Source of the DNA: Paramecium pentaurelia
Taxonomy: Eukaryota > Ciliophora > Oligohymenophorea > Peniculida > Parameciidae
Reading direction: 5' to 3'
Length of the DNA stretch: 64,000 nt
NCBI GenBank assembly: GCA_905183005.1
Contig: CAJJDO010000028.1
Location: 1-64,000 of the forward strand
In this document: positions 37,799 to 50,082 of the stretch, in pieces
How the letters are laid out: every line of letters starts with the position of its first letter
How positions within the stretch are numbered: the stretch's first letter is position 1
Notes under the pieces: model-generated
The model's input: the letters and a program-made list of their open reading frames with translations, nothing else
Told to the model about the DNA's origin: nothing
Databases searched by the model: none
Made by a program: the position numbers and the translations under genes

Positions 37799-38612
37799 GT
37801 TCATTTTTTGATTCATCAAAATTTCATCATTTCTTTTGTTTCGTATAACAAAAATAAATAACCAACATTTATGTAGTTATAAAATATTTTTTTAGATTTT
37901 AATTAAATTTTATTTTATTTTTTATTAATTGAGATCAAGTTTTTTTGAAAATAATCATAATTTCATTGATTTTATTTTGAGTTCTAGTATCATTAAATTT
38001 AGATGATGAAAGTTAAATAAGAAGAATAAACTGATTTCATAGATCTTTGTTGTGGTTATCAGAAAAACAACGAAAAATATTTACACTTTGTGATGATATA
38101 TTTTAATACTAAGAGGAGATATTTTTAGAATAGTAAAAGGAAATCAAAAAATATTAAATCAATAATAAATTATTGCAGTTTTTTTTTAAGAATTATTGAT
38201 AAAAATTATACTTCTTATATTTACAATTCTTAACTTAAATATAATATTTTCTATTTTGTAATTAAATAACAAATTCAATTATTTATCCATGGTACTTTAA
38301 TCAATTAGATTAAATAGAGATATCAAAAAAAAATAATTTTGAAAATGTTAAATTATTACAAAATTTATGAGCTGAATTTTACTTAATTTATATTATTATT
38401 AAAGTAAATATTATAATATGAGAGATGATTTTCTTATGATTCAACTCTTAAACTTCATAAAATGTTTAGAAATTTTAAATGAAACAAAAAATCAAACATT
38501 TTTTCAATCAAATGAACTTGGGGATTAGTTCTCTAGTTTTATTTATCTTTGAGTATAGAGGCAATATTCTTCAATATTTAATATATTAATTTTTATGTAA
38601 TAACATTGTAAT
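37799..38612. other. Intergenic region with one doubtful ORF
   Basis: 814 nt, AT-rich, upstream of the phosphatase gene. The only candidate is the weak frame at 38003-38428, listed separately. No RNA or repeat recognised. Confidence 0.5.
38003..38428 (+). CDS. Doubtful short ORF
   Basis: 141 codons from ATG to TGA. The first 60 residues look partly protein-like (KQEEQTDFIDLCCGYQKNNE), but the rest is Ile/Asn/Tyr/Lys-rich as expected from translating AT-rich DNA. With TGA as the only stop, a frame of this length is not rare by chance. Listed only so that it can be tested. Confidence 0.25.
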
Positions 38613-39265
38613 ATGATTCTCAACGAACGAGGAGCTCTATGGTTAGGAGACTATGAGTCTGCACTCAACTAAGTATTGCAAATATTTATCTTTAAGGAGT
38701 TCCTTAAAAGCAAAGGGATACGGACAGTCATAACAGTAGCAGCAGGATTGAACTTAAAATTTGAAGGAATTGTTCATCACAAAATAGAAATATTAGATAT
38801 AGAATTAACCAATATATCTTAATATTTTTAAATTGCCAACGATTGGATAGAGAAAGGATTTAATATAGGTGGAGTATTAAGTAGCACCAATCTATTATAT
38901 GTAGCGAAGTTCATTGCATGGCAGGTGTCTCCCGATCTGCAGCTATAGTAATTGCCTATTTAATAGAGAAGAAAAAAATGACATATTATTAGGCCTTTAC
39001 TTTTGTTAAATCTAAACGACCCCAAATTAATCCTAACAAAGGGTTTACAAATTAATTAATGTCATATGCTACCAGAACTTCTTACCCTCCAATCCAAAAA
39101 TCGTCAAGAGCCAATCATTTTCAATAGACTTATTATGATTAGTTTGAAAGTAATTATTATGCCCCAGTTAATCGTAAAAATTCAGCTGGGCTTATTTAAT
39201 AAAATACAAATTTCTATAAATCTATTACTAAGTCGATGTCATAAAGTAAAAGTAAAAATAAATGA
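38613..39265 (+). CDS. Dual-specificity protein phosphatase
   Basis: Introns 38673-38696 and 38881-38909 leave 199 residues. The active-site loop is intact: LIHCMAGVSRSAAIVIAYLI, the HCxxGxSRS motif with catalytic Cys and Arg, followed by AFTFVKSKRPQINPNKGF typical of DUSPs. The upstream general-acid region lies around LDIELTNISQYFQIANDWIE. It should remove phosphate from Tyr and Ser/Thr, with MAP kinases as usual family substrates. The tail after residue ~140 is Ser/Asn/Tyr-rich and without a domain. The second intron uses an AAG acceptor, chosen because only it rebuilds the active site. Confidence 0.87.
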
Positions 39266-39813
39266 AATTCTATGAATATAAATCTAAACATATTTAATCA
39301 ACTACAAATTCTTATTTAATTTATAAATAAATTTCTAGAAAACCAATTATAAATTAATTTTCTTCCTTTAATGTTTTATAATTATATTTTAATGATTTAT
39401 TGTATTTAATTAGATTTAGTTAATGATTCCATCTAGAAAAATAATTATATTTTTATGTATATGTAATTTATCTTTTCAATTATTTTATGATTTAAAATAA
39501 TACATAAGAAATAGATTATACAGCATACCAAAAAAATTAATATTAAAACATAAGATAAGAATTATAATTTTATAAAGATTGCTATTGTTGTAGTTACATT
39601 AGATTTTTAATAAATAAGTTCAGAAATACTATTTACATGATTTAAATATGTGTTTAAATAAATCTTTTTTCAAATAATTCTAATTATTACAAAGAATAGT
39701 TATTATTTATTTTCTATAATAAATATTTATTTAGAACTACTAAAAAAAATGATAATTATCAAATTATAATGGAGATTAATTTAAAAATAAAAAGTTGAAT
39801 CTAGTGTTTTTAG
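39266..39813. other. Intergenic region at the second duplicated contig end
   Basis: Spacer between the convergent phosphatase (+) and kinase (-) genes. It appears twice because of the assembly duplication; its second copy is 40404-40924. AT-rich, nothing recognised. Confidence 0.6.
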
Positions 39814-40402
39814 TCATAGTTAATCAAATTACTCTGAATTAGTTCTCACTAATCCAATTTAAAAATCTGTCAAATCATCAGATCTCTTTTATTCATTTAC
39901 TAATTCTTGAGATGTTCCACCCTAATTTATGTATCCATTATCAAGATTAGTCATTCTTACTACATCTTAAGGAACATAGTGAACATGATTCTCCCAATAA
40001 TTCCAACTATTTTTTAAAGAACTTTATTCTCTTTCCTCTTAGATTGGTACCATTAATTGATTCTAATATCTTTATTTTTATCTTTAAATAGTTATCTAAG
40101 AAGTTTATAATATATTTTGATTATTTCTTGTTTCAATGATATCACAATCATCAAAACTTTTATTTGATTTTTTTTATTGTGTTGTATGTAACCATGGATG
40201 CAAAACAAATCCTAATGATTATAATAAATCTTATACCTTCTGCAGATAATCTTTTATTTGGATCCTTTTCTAATAATCTTTTAAGCAAATCTTAAATTAA
40301 TGGATTAAGTTGACTTAGAAGTGTAGAGTTTAATTTTGAATCAGTAATCATTTCTATTGTATCTAAGATTGTTTCTGATTGAAAAGGCAATTATCCAAAT
40401 AA
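39293..40402. repeat. First copy of 1110-bp duplicated contig end
   Basis: Repeated at 40404-41513 with a constant offset of 1111 and no difference that I noticed. It abuts the single N at 40403. It contains the 3' spacer and the last part of the kinase gene. As at 8234, this is best read as overlapping contig ends left unmerged. Confidence 0.9.
39814..40402 (-). pseudogene. Artefactual partial copy of the Ser/Thr kinase gene
   Basis: The block carries the stop codon (39814-39816), the C-terminal tail and the end of the kinase domain, then is cut off by the N at 40403. It has no start and is identical to the corresponding part of the full gene at 40925-42339. It is an assembly duplicate. Confidence 0.85.
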
Positions 40403-40403
40403 N
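40403..40403. other. Single-N assembly gap
   Basis: One N separates two identical 1110-bp blocks, as at 8234. Confidence 0.95.
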
Positions 40404-41513
40404 TTTAATCAACTACAAATTCTTATTTAATTTATAAATAAATTTCTAGAAAACCAATTATAAATTAATTTTCTTCCTTTAATGTTTTATAATTATATTT
40501 TAATGATTTATTGTATTTAATTAGATTTAGTTAATGATTCCATCTAGAAAAATAATTATATTTTTATGTATATGTAATTTATCTTTTCAATTATTTTATG
40601 ATTTAAAATAATACATAAGAAATAGATTATACAGCATACCAAAAAAATTAATATTAAAACATAAGATAAGAATTATAATTTTATAAAGATTGCTATTGTT
40701 GTAGTTACATTAGATTTTTAATAAATAAGTTCAGAAATACTATTTACATGATTTAAATATGTGTTTAAATAAATCTTTTTTCAAATAATTCTAATTATTA
40801 CAAAGAATAGTTATTATTTATTTTCTATAATAAATATTTATTTAGAACTACTAAAAAAAATGATAATTATCAAATTATAATGGAGATTAATTTAAAAATA
40901 AAAAGTTGAATCTAGTGTTTTTAGTCATAGTTAATCAAATTACTCTGAATTAGTTCTCACTAATCCAATTTAAAAATCTGTCAAATCATCAGATCTCTTT
41001 TATTCATTTACTAATTCTTGAGATGTTCCACCCTAATTTATGTATCCATTATCAAGATTAGTCATTCTTACTACATCTTAAGGAACATAGTGAACATGAT
41101 TCTCCCAATAATTCCAACTATTTTTTAAAGAACTTTATTCTCTTTCCTCTTAGATTGGTACCATTAATTGATTCTAATATCTTTATTTTTATCTTTAAAT
41201 AGTTATCTAAGAAGTTTATAATATATTTTGATTATTTCTTGTTTCAATGATATCACAATCATCAAAACTTTTATTTGATTTTTTTTATTGTGTTGTATGT
41301 AACCATGGATGCAAAACAAATCCTAATGATTATAATAAATCTTATACCTTCTGCAGATAATCTTTTATTTGGATCCTTTTCTAATAATCTTTTAAGCAAA
41401 TCTTAAATTAATGGATTAAGTTGACTTAGAAGTGTAGAGTTTAATTTTGAATCAGTAATCATTTCTATTGTATCTAAGATTGTTTCTGATTGAAAAGGCA
41501 ATTATCCAAATAA
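40404..41513. repeat. Second copy of 1110-bp duplicated contig end
   Basis: Matches 39293-40402 as far as I compared and continues into the rest of the kinase gene, so this is the copy joined to true downstream sequence. Confidence 0.9.
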
Positions 41514-42339
41514 TAATTGATATAATATTATACCAGCTGACCAAATATCAACTATAATATAAGTTTTATAATAATACTTTTCTCATCATATCCACCTCCC
41601 ATAAATATTTCTGGTGCTTAATAAAATAATGAACCAGTCCTAGTCCACATGTCTATTTTTTTTGTTATTTTTCCTTTTACTAAAAATCTTTTAGAAACTC
41701 CAAAATCTATTAGTTTGATTATTAATTAATCTCCAATTAGAATATTATCAGGTTTCAAATCTCTATGACAAACACCTCTCTAATGTAAAGATAATAATGA
41801 TTAAGCCAAATTTAATGTGATTTATTAAATATCTTCTTCACAGAATGATCCTAATCTTTATTCTAAACTAGGAAATGGACAATACTCCATAACAAGATGA
41901 TGTTCTTCTTTTTTTGAATTTATAAACAAATCAAGTGCTTTTACCACACAATTTAAATCATTAAGGCCACGATTTAATTGGAATGTTTCTCTAATTGTGT
42001 TAATTACTTCCGTATCACCAGTTCTGAATACTTTCACAGCATATGCAATTCTGTCTTAAGCCTCATTATTAATATTAGGATCCCTTTTATAGTATTTCTT
42101 TACAATCCCATGGGCTCCTTCACCTAGCAATAAGTTATTGTTTTACCTATTTATTCATTCCCATATTCATAAACATCACTAAAATGTCTAAATTATTAAT
42201 TGATAGCTCTCGGTTAATTTTTTGGAATAGAAGGAGATTAATTAAATCTGCCTTAATTTGAACTAGCATTTCTTTTCTTATCATTAAATAGAGCCTTTTT
42301 TAATGAGGCCCTTATAGCCATTTAATTCTGTCTATTCAT
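40925..42339 (-). CDS. Ser/Thr protein kinase, CAMK-like
   Basis: Introns 42124-42146, 41552-41577 and 41323-41347 leave 446 residues. After a ~75-residue basic N-terminus the kinase domain has all catalytic elements: glycine loop GEGAHGIVKK, VAIK-type lysine (AYAVKVF), CHRDLKPDNILIG, IDFGVSK, APE (YQAPEIFMGGGY) and LLEKDPNKRLSAEGFVLHPW. It should be an active kinase. The ~130-residue tail is polar with no EF hands, so it is not a typical Paramecium CDPK. Its 3' part is also present in the duplicated block upstream. Confidence 0.87.
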
Positions 42340-42796
42340 TGAGAATATATAATAAATTTATTTTTCTTAATTAGTTTACAACAAAAATATATTCATTAAT
42401 GGTGGAAATAAATTATTTCTTATTAAACAATGTTATTTCAACATATCAATAAGAATAGTACATACAGTTTTATATTCTTTAAATATTTAAATTACACTTT
42501 TTGTTCATTAATATTTACAAATTCTCTAAAATTATTGATTTACTTAAGTTTAAAGAAGTACTAAATTTTTCATTAATTGATTAAGCCATGTTTATGGATT
42601 TATAAATTATTTAATGATATAATTAGATTTATTAGTTTATAGAATGTCATTAGAATAGCTCTATTATCTAGATATTTAGATAGATTATAGTTTTATTGTT
42701 CAAGTAATTCTTTTATAGTCTTTTTTTTTTGCATTTGCTTTTTTTAATAAGTATCTATTGGAATTCATTTTAAATATATTTTTAAACATAATAATA
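42340..42796. other. Divergent intergenic region
   Basis: 457 nt between the starts of the kinase (-) and Alba (+) genes. AT-rich; no feature recognised beyond the expectation of two promoters. Confidence 0.6.
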
Positions 42797-43168
42797 ATGA
42801 ATTAGCAAAAGCAACCATTAGATCCAGAAAATGCTGTTTTGAATATTTCTTTAAAAAAATCATCAGGTCAATTTATATTCTTATCAAAAATCTTCTTGAA
42901 TAAATTTGGAAAAGTTGATTTGCATGGTTTAGGAGAAGCAACAAAGACTGTAGCTGCAGTTGCTGAGACTCTTTAAAGAAAGGTAAATTTAGTTTGATAA
43001 TAGCATTATGTAACAATAAAGAAAATTGAGACTTAAACATATACACCAGATTAAGGTGGAAAGAAAATAAAATTGATTGCATAATTGGAAGTAACAGAAG
43101 AAGGAAAAATAATGATTGAGAATGAATTGACCAAGAAAAAGGAGGAATAATAATAATCAGATTGGTGA
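42797..43168 (+). CDS. Alba-domain nucleic-acid-binding protein
   Basis: Two exons (intron 42983-43003, 21 nt with an in-frame TGA) encode 116 residues. The Alba fold is recognisable: LNISLKKSSGQFIFLSKIFL, then GEATKTVAAVAETLQRKHYV and IKLIAQLEVTEEG. Alba proteins bind RNA or DNA as small dimers; alveolate members act in translation control and subtelomeric chromatin. The C-terminus is Glu/Gln/Lys-rich. It converges with the PKG gene, with 85 nt between stops. Confidence 0.82.
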
Positions 43169-43253
43169 TTATGAAAAATATATTTTAATAGAAAGTGAAA
43201 AGAGTGTAATATTATTCGAATAAATGTGGTTTTCTAATATTAATTTTAAAATA

Positions 43254-45889
43254 TCAAAAGTCTTTTTCCCATCCTTGATCTCCTTAATTATTACCATCCA
43301 TTTATCTAACAGATTGCTCTTACTTTAGAATATATCATATTAGTTACTTTAATTTCATCCTCAATCATTCTACCATTTTGTTCAAGTGATTTTATTTCGA
43401 TTTCTGGTAGTAATTTATCTGCTGGTGGTAAATAAGGTGTTTTAATCTCTTTTTCCAATAGTTTTTCCTAATATATATATCATATCATAATTTACCCAAT
43501 CAAAATTTTCAAACCAAGGATTTCCTTTAAGACTTGCATAAGAACCTCCTAATCTGACTTCAGGAACTCTGGATAACAATCTAAAATAAATATTAATTAA
43601 TTTTTTACTAATCCATAAGTTTCTTAGCCTTTTTATCTTTTAAATAATTAGGATATGTAATATCTTTCTTAATGATTTCTTCATATATTTCATAAGGATC
43701 TTCTGCTTCTTCTCCAAAAGGTACCATACCACACATGAATTCATAAAGACATATACCAATAGACCATAAATCAACCAAACAATTATATCCTTTACCACAG
43801 ATGATTTCTGGTGCCATATCTAATATAATAATTATGTTATAAAAATACAATGAGGAGTTCCTATAATTGTATATGTACGAATAATTCCTTATTTTCCTTT
43901 AATAATTTTGGCAGTTCCTAGATCTATCAATTTTAAAAATCCTTTGTCATCAACCATGAAATTTTCAGGTTTAATATCTCTATAAATGATATTTTGATGA
44001 TGAAGATATTCTGTAATTAGAATCATAGAGGCAACATAAAATTGAGAATCATATGTTGATAAGAGACCTAAAGATAATATTAAGAATTATTACCGATATC
44101 TCTAATCACATCAAATAATTCCATTCCTCGAACATATTCAAGTAGGAAATATACATCTAATGTATCTTTAAAGGTTTTCATAAATGAGATGATAAATGGA
44201 AAATTGACAATTTCTAATACTTACTTCTCTTATTACAAATATCTAATATTATAAATTAAAAGTACTTTTCAAGAGTTTATTCATTAATTTAATTTTTGTT
44301 AAATGCTTTTAAGACATATAATTATTGATTATATTTAGCTTTAACTAAGTAAACTGGACCAAATTGACCATAAGCAATTGTTTTTATATGAATTAATTCT
44401 GATTTTTTAATATTTTGAGCCTCTTTCTTTTTAGTTTGATCTGATTTTTATAATTTTTTTTCAAGTATTTTCTCATTCTTCTTAATAACTTCTTCTAATT
44501 CACCTCCTATACAATCTATAAAATTATCAGCAGTAATTTCTGCAATTACACCATCTGTTTCCATAACTATATCATCATCTAAACTAAATAATTGTTAATA
44601 TATTATACATTTTAGCCTTATTTGTTTATAAGAAATACTCTTCTCCCCAAGCTTAAGCTTTAGTTGCAACTGTTATTCCAGATTTACTCTTTTTCAAACT
44701 ACCTTCAATAATAACAATAATTTTTTGATTGGCTTATGTTCCTTTTTTAAGAATCACATCACCTGCCTTACATGAAGATATTTTCATCACATCTAAAACT
44801 TTATCAATTTAAGCTTTTGTTAATTTGCTTAATAAGGCATTTTTCTCAAAGGCCCATTTTTATAAATTTCTAAATGTAACTACATGAACCTAATCTCCTA
44901 AAATTTTTGTTAAAGAATCTCTTCCTAATGCCAAACATTTAACATCATCTTCAGCTCTTACAGTCATTTATCTGACTGTATTATAATATAAGGCTTATTC
45001 ACCAAAGGAGTCTCCTTTATATAATTTTCTAACTTCTTTGTTTCCTTTAAGAACAGAAACAGTTCCCTAAAAATAATTAAAAATCAATATACTTCTTTGA
45101 TAATATAAAATGAGGATCCAGGATCACCTTCATTTACAATAATTTAATTTTTATAAAATTTCTGTACAATTAAAACTGCAGCAATTGCATCTTTCTACTC
45201 ATTTGTTAAATTATCTAAGTTTATTATTATTAAATTACGGAAAAATCTAACTACTTCCATAAACTTTCTGTTTTCCTCGTATTCCTTAGTTATCATTTCT
45301 TCAACAGCCCTTCTGAAAGTATTTCTATCGATTCCCCATAGATTGCAATTTTCGAAGCATTTTACTGATGCAGAACGAGGAGCATTATACAATAGAGCTA
45401 ATTCACCAAATCCATCACCTGTTTTTAATTCTCTTTTAGCCTTAAAATTTTTGAATCAGAAAATTTACTTTTTCATTAACTATAACTTCTAAACTTCCTC
45501 TCTATAATATAAAAAAGCATGTTGCATGATCTTATTATTTGAAGATATAAGTTTATGCAGCAGCTTCACAATAGAACATCTTGTTTACTATATTCTCACT
45601 ATAAAAACATCAAAATAAATTTACAGTTCTGCTTCACTTAGATTGTAAAATACAAAATGATTTTTTAAGCATGTCAAAATGAAGGTAGTATCATTTAATG
45701 TTTTTTTCATATCAATTCTTTTAACATTTTCGTGGATTACTTCACCACCTTCATTAATATTGTGCTTGAAATTATTTAACTTATCCTTAAACTTAATATA
45801 TTAATTACTGCTTCATCTCCTGAACGTTAATCTTCATTATCGTCACCGTGAATTTAATTCTCAGAATTATTTTAAGACCTTGGATCCAT
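43254..45889 (-). CDS. cGMP-dependent protein kinase (PKG)
   Basis: Twelve introns (45786-45808, 45599-45624, 45441-45468, 45215-45238, 45067-45092, 44584-44608, 44243-44265, 44068-44093, 43820-43848, 43581-43608, 43468-43495, 43323-43347) leave 774 residues. Two canonical cyclic-nucleotide cassettes are seen (FGELALLYNAPRSASV; FGEQALYYNTVRQMTV) and a third degenerate one (WGEEYFLQTNKAK). The AGC-type kinase has AYGQFGPVYLVKA, YVLKAF, YRDIKPENFMVDD, TPHYMAPEIICGKGY and an AGC tail ending GWEKDF. The usual DFG reads DLG (LIDLGTAK). Paramecium PKGs act in cGMP-regulated ciliary and secretory responses. Confidence 0.92.
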
Positions 45890-47164
45890 ATTAAATAAAT
45901 TATTATATTAATAACCATTTTTTCTATTCTTATATACTCACACTTTATTGTAAATTTTAAATTCAAAGAATTCTTATTCATTCTTTTTGATTTAAAATCT
46001 ATATTGTTAATATAGAAAGAATTGTTTTAAATTAATATCAAAACATATCCATAATATTATTATTGTCCATTAATTTTTTCTACTTTTAATCAGTTTTGTC
46101 TAAACTACAATAATTTATTGATTTATTATGAAATTTTGCTTAATCTATATTAATAATTTGATCATTAAAAATTTTCTTGTTTTTTACATATAATGTAATA
46201 GTATCATCATTATAGAATTATAAATATATTTAAACCTTTCAATCTACATTTTGATGTAAATTAAATACATAAAATATTCTTTTCGTTTATATTGTAAAAT
46301 GGACAAAGATTGCATTCTTTTCTAAATGATTTGCAATAATAGTATGTAAAAGAGTTTGATATATATATTTAATATCTTTTTAAATATGTTAGTCAAAAAA
46401 TATTAAAGTTTTCAATTAAAAATAAATCTTTAATTTTAGGAATTATCATAAGAGATTTGTAATGCCTAATTTCATTTTAAAGTTCATATTGATACATAGA
46501 TATTTAGATAATTAAAAATTAATTAGTTTTAATATATTTAACACATATTTTTTATTGATAATATTTAGAATATAATTAAAAATTAAGACAAATAAATAAT
46601 CAAATATTACTTTAATCTTTCATTTGTCCAACCCTTCAAATAGAGCTTATAAAGTATAAATCATAATCATCTCTTCTAAATATTTCAATAATTTTTGTTT
46701 AACCTTTCCTAAGAGTTTTTTAATAAAAATTTCAATATCGAGTTAAGCTAAATTCTAAATATTATCATTTGAAATAGCTATTTAAAAGCATATAAGATAA
46801 AATGCTAAATTAATTATTACAAAAATAATGCAATTATTAAAGAACTTATAGAATGTCACTAATATAAGTTTTATTTTCAATTAATTGGCAAAAAAAGAGT
46901 AGATTAATTATAGTTCCAATACTTTATAATATTTCAAAATTCGATCACATTGCAAAATTAGTTTACTATATAATTTATCTACTCATAGCATCTTAAATTT
47001 CTTGAACTGTCTAAACATACTTAAAACTATACCCTATAATTTATGAACTTATATCTAAAGTTGTAATTACTAATTTTATCTATATTATGTAGAAGTCAGA
47101 TAATTTGAATTTTGAAATAACTTAGTTCTATAATAATTGAATTATAAAACTAATAAAAAATACA
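45890..47164. other. Long intergenic region containing a possible decayed gene
   Basis: 1275 nt between PKG (-) and a membrane protein (+). Most is very AT-rich and empty to my reading. The segment 46620-47018 has a coding-like minus frame with one internal TGA, listed separately. Confidence 0.5.
46620..47018 (-). pseudogene. Possible decayed gene with an in-frame TGA
   Basis: Reading the minus strand from the ATG at 47018 gives 11 codons, a TGA at 46983-46985, then 120 open codons to the TGA at 46620-46622. The last third is convincingly protein-like (IKKLLGKVKQKLLKYLEEMI, then YTLQALFEGLDK) with richer codons than the flanks. The internal TGA could be a mutation of TGG, an intron I did not resolve, or chance. 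An overlapping plus-strand frame is also open, so the call is uncertain. No family recognised. Confidence 0.35.
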
Positions 47165-48103
47165 ATGGCAACATTATTTTAATGTGATGGTGCAAACTGC
47201 ATCGAAGCTTTTCTAGAAGTGGCCATTTCAACTACAGCTTCAATCATGGCTATAAATGGATTCAGAATAATATTTAGAGATCGTAATAAATTGTTATCGA
47301 AATTGAATAAAATTATTTATGGCATATCTATGAGTTAATTAATATTGCTTAGCGCCTATTTTATATTTTGGGGTAAATTATCAATAAAACTTTAGGATCT
47401 GATTTTGTAATTTCAAGTATTAGATGTCTAAGAATTTTGAATGAAATTTTATTATGTTCTTTGTTAGCAGAAATTGGATTTGAAAAAGAATTTTTAGATA
47501 AATTAGAAGTCTTTTTAAAGGTCTTAAGTGGATTTGTATTTATAGAATGGTTTTGGACTGCTATTATATCAAATGAAGAATATGAGTAATTTATTAGATA
47601 AATATTAAGTTATTATTGCTTGAAGATGGATTTGGTTTATTTATCTGGAACTACAGTCATTTTAACTTTATTGGCTAGTGGTTTTGGATTTTATGCCTTG
47701 GATTAATTATAAATATCTAAGCAAGAATTAAAGCCTACTGATTAAAATAAAATGGAAGAGTAAGCTTTAGAAATTAAAATATTTTTGGGTTGTGATTTGT
47801 TATCTGGCTTAATTTAATTTGGGTGGGATTATTGGGCTAATATGAGTGCATATACAATTGCTGATTGTAAATCATATTATGAAGCCTCATCTATTACTAG
47901 TGTAAGAATTTAATCTTAATAATTAGATATTTGTAATATTTATAATGAAAGTATTAACGTTGATGATATCTCCAATAGCTATTTATTACATCCTTTATTA
48001 TAAACAAAGGCTATAATTCAATTATAGGGCTGCTAATGTTTTGGATATTAACGTCTTAATAGATAGAAGAAGTGAATTAGTTGTTGAATTAACAAATGCT
48101 TGA
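47165..48103 (+). CDS. Seven-helix membrane protein, unrecognised
   Basis: Introns 47373-47395 and 47902-47926 leave 296 residues with seven hydrophobic helices, among them IEAFLEVAISTTASIMAING, GISMSQLILLSAYFIFWG, VFLKVLSGFVFIEWFWTAII, VILTLLASGFGFYAL and FVIFIMKVLTLMISPIAIYY. The final exon ends NVLIDRRSELVVELTNA. The second intron is required to form the last helix. The count of seven suggests a receptor-like fold, but no GPCR signature is seen and no kinase is attached, unlike the gene at 27932-29723. Confidence 0.7.
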
Positions 48104-48129
48104 TATTATTTAGTTATATATATATATAT

Positions 48130-48888
48130 TCAGTTATTTATAAGGCTTTCACAAATCTGACATCTAATTAATCCTTTCACACCATGATTTCGAATACAAA
48201 AGTAATTACACCCAGGCTTTTTACAACTGAAAATTTGATTAGGTAAGAAACTGTTTTTTATAGATTTCAATTATTCCTTAAACATTTTATCTATTAACTA
48301 AAAGGGTACAAATTTTCTTAGTATTGAAGTTTTAATTTTTTATTAACAATTTAGGCATCTTAAGGTTTTGCAATTATTACTAATTTATATCTTAATGTAA
48401 TCTCCTACACATTTTTAATGATAGCAATGAAAGCAATCCAATTATATTAAGTCTTTCTCAACCATAACTTAGCATTTATCACACATTTGTTACATATCAA
48501 ATGAAGATGATTAATGTGTTATTTCTGAACTTTCTTATGTTATCAAATTTATTGTAAGTTTATGATGGTTTTTAATTTCATTTAGATAATTCTTAGTATT
48601 GCTTTCTATAAAATTCATATAATCATCAAAATTAATTGGTTTATCTTATATAGTAAATATGTTATTTTCTGAACAATCTTTTATAACCTTTATAATCTTT
48701 TATTTAGCTAATTCGACTTCTTTAATAAATCCATTAAATTTGCTTTATAGAATATCTATTAATATTTCCTACCTACTTGGTGCCAATATATTCTTTATTG
48801 GAGAAATGTGATGTGTTTATATTTATGGATACCCATTATTAGATTTGAAATTATTGTAATCATATGCATTAGAGCATGTTGGAATCAT
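48130..48888 (-). CDS. RING/IBR-type zinc-binding protein, putative E3 ligase
   Basis: An intronless frame of 252 residues starting MIPTCSNAYDYNNFKSNNGY. Residues ~130-180 form a RING-like pattern: CDKCQVMVEKDLIQLDCFHC, YHQKC, then CLNC. The C-terminus adds CKKPGCNYFCI and CQICESL, resembling part of an IBR domain. RING-IBR proteins are ubiquitin ligases, so a role in ubiquitination is plausible. The N-terminal half is polar and helical. It converges with the seven-helix gene, 26 nt between stops. Confidence 0.72.
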
Positions 48889-49318
48889 ATATATGTAAAT
48901 ATAAAAATTATTTATTTTTTAAGTTTAATAATTATTATGATAAATGATATTATACATATTGTTAATTGTCATCTTTGTAAATCACAATAAATATTTATAA
49001 TTATGAATTTAATTTAATAGAACATTTTCCTAAAATAATTTTATTTAATGATTTATACTATTCCTTATTATAATTTATAAATTAAAATATTTTTGTTAGT
49101 AAGTTCTATTATGATTCTACTTAGAAAACTGACGAAAGATTAGCATAAATGATTGAGAAAAGTTAAGTAATTACTATTAAACAAGTTAGCTTCGATGGGA
49201 AATAAAATAGATAAAATTAAGATCAATCAAAAATTACAAGAAAAATAAATAATATAAGTTTTAACTTTTAAATAAAAATTTAACATAATATAAATAGAAT
49301 TTATATGAATTTGAAACA
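48889..49318. other. Intergenic region
   Basis: 430 nt of AT-rich sequence between two minus-strand genes. Short plus-strand open frames here look like chance products. Confidence 0.5.
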
Positions 49319-49987
49319 TCAAATATTAGCATAAATTTCTTTTCTCAAATCTTCACTAAAATCATTTATTTCACTTTCCTATATCTCTTAATCAATTATA
49401 GATATATAGTAGAAATATATGTAAAAAAATAGTTTACAAAAAATTACAGATTTAACTTATAATATCATTAACTCATTAATGAGTATAGATGAATAAAGAA
49501 CAATCATATGTACTAATTCATAATTCTAATGTTTAAAAAGCAAATCCTATGAGAGTAACATGAGAATAGAGTAGATATCTGATGAAGCTTTTGTTATTTT
49601 GAATGAATAAAACTTCAATTCTTTATTACAAGAAAATTATCTTTCAATTTTTAATTTGCGACTAATCTAAATAATAATATAACCACAACCAGTATATTAT
49701 TTAGCTATTTGTATCAACAGTTTAAATTAAGCAAAAGAAATTAATAATTTATTATATTATTCTTCTTTTTTTGATAAATCAATTAAAAATCTTTTATTCT
49801 TTGTAATAAATAATCTGAAAAAGATAATTAGAATTAATCTGGAAGAGTATAATTTAAAGTTTATTACCTATAAAGATGAAATTTATTAGTTTATTGAGAT
49901 TTCTAATTTTTATAGATAATTATTTAATTATATATTTAAAGGTCTGTAAAATAGTATAATAATCTATAGATAGCTCTTTGCTCTCAT
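49319..49987 (-). CDS. Unrecognised protein, moderate support
   Basis: An ATG-to-TGA frame of 222 codons. The C-terminal part is coding-like and polar (IQESEINDFSEDLRKEIYAN); the middle is hydrophobic and Ile-rich. A plus-strand frame over the same region is also open, but it has poorer codon structure and would run into the start of the DRC4 gene, so I prefer the minus strand. No domain recognised. It is divergent from DRC4 with 95 nt between starts. Confidence 0.5.
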
Positions 49988-50082
49988 TTTGTAAAATATT
50001 AAATATTTGTTTTATTATTTTACTTCTCATTTAAAAATATACAAAACATTTTCTAAATTATTTATTTGTTTAATTATTCTTA

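Noticed and set aside
46300..46780. Open plus-strand frame of about 160 codons antisense to the possible decayed gene
   Set aside because: It is rich in Phe, Asn, Gln and Ile as expected from AT-rich DNA; the minus strand over the shared part looks more coding-like.
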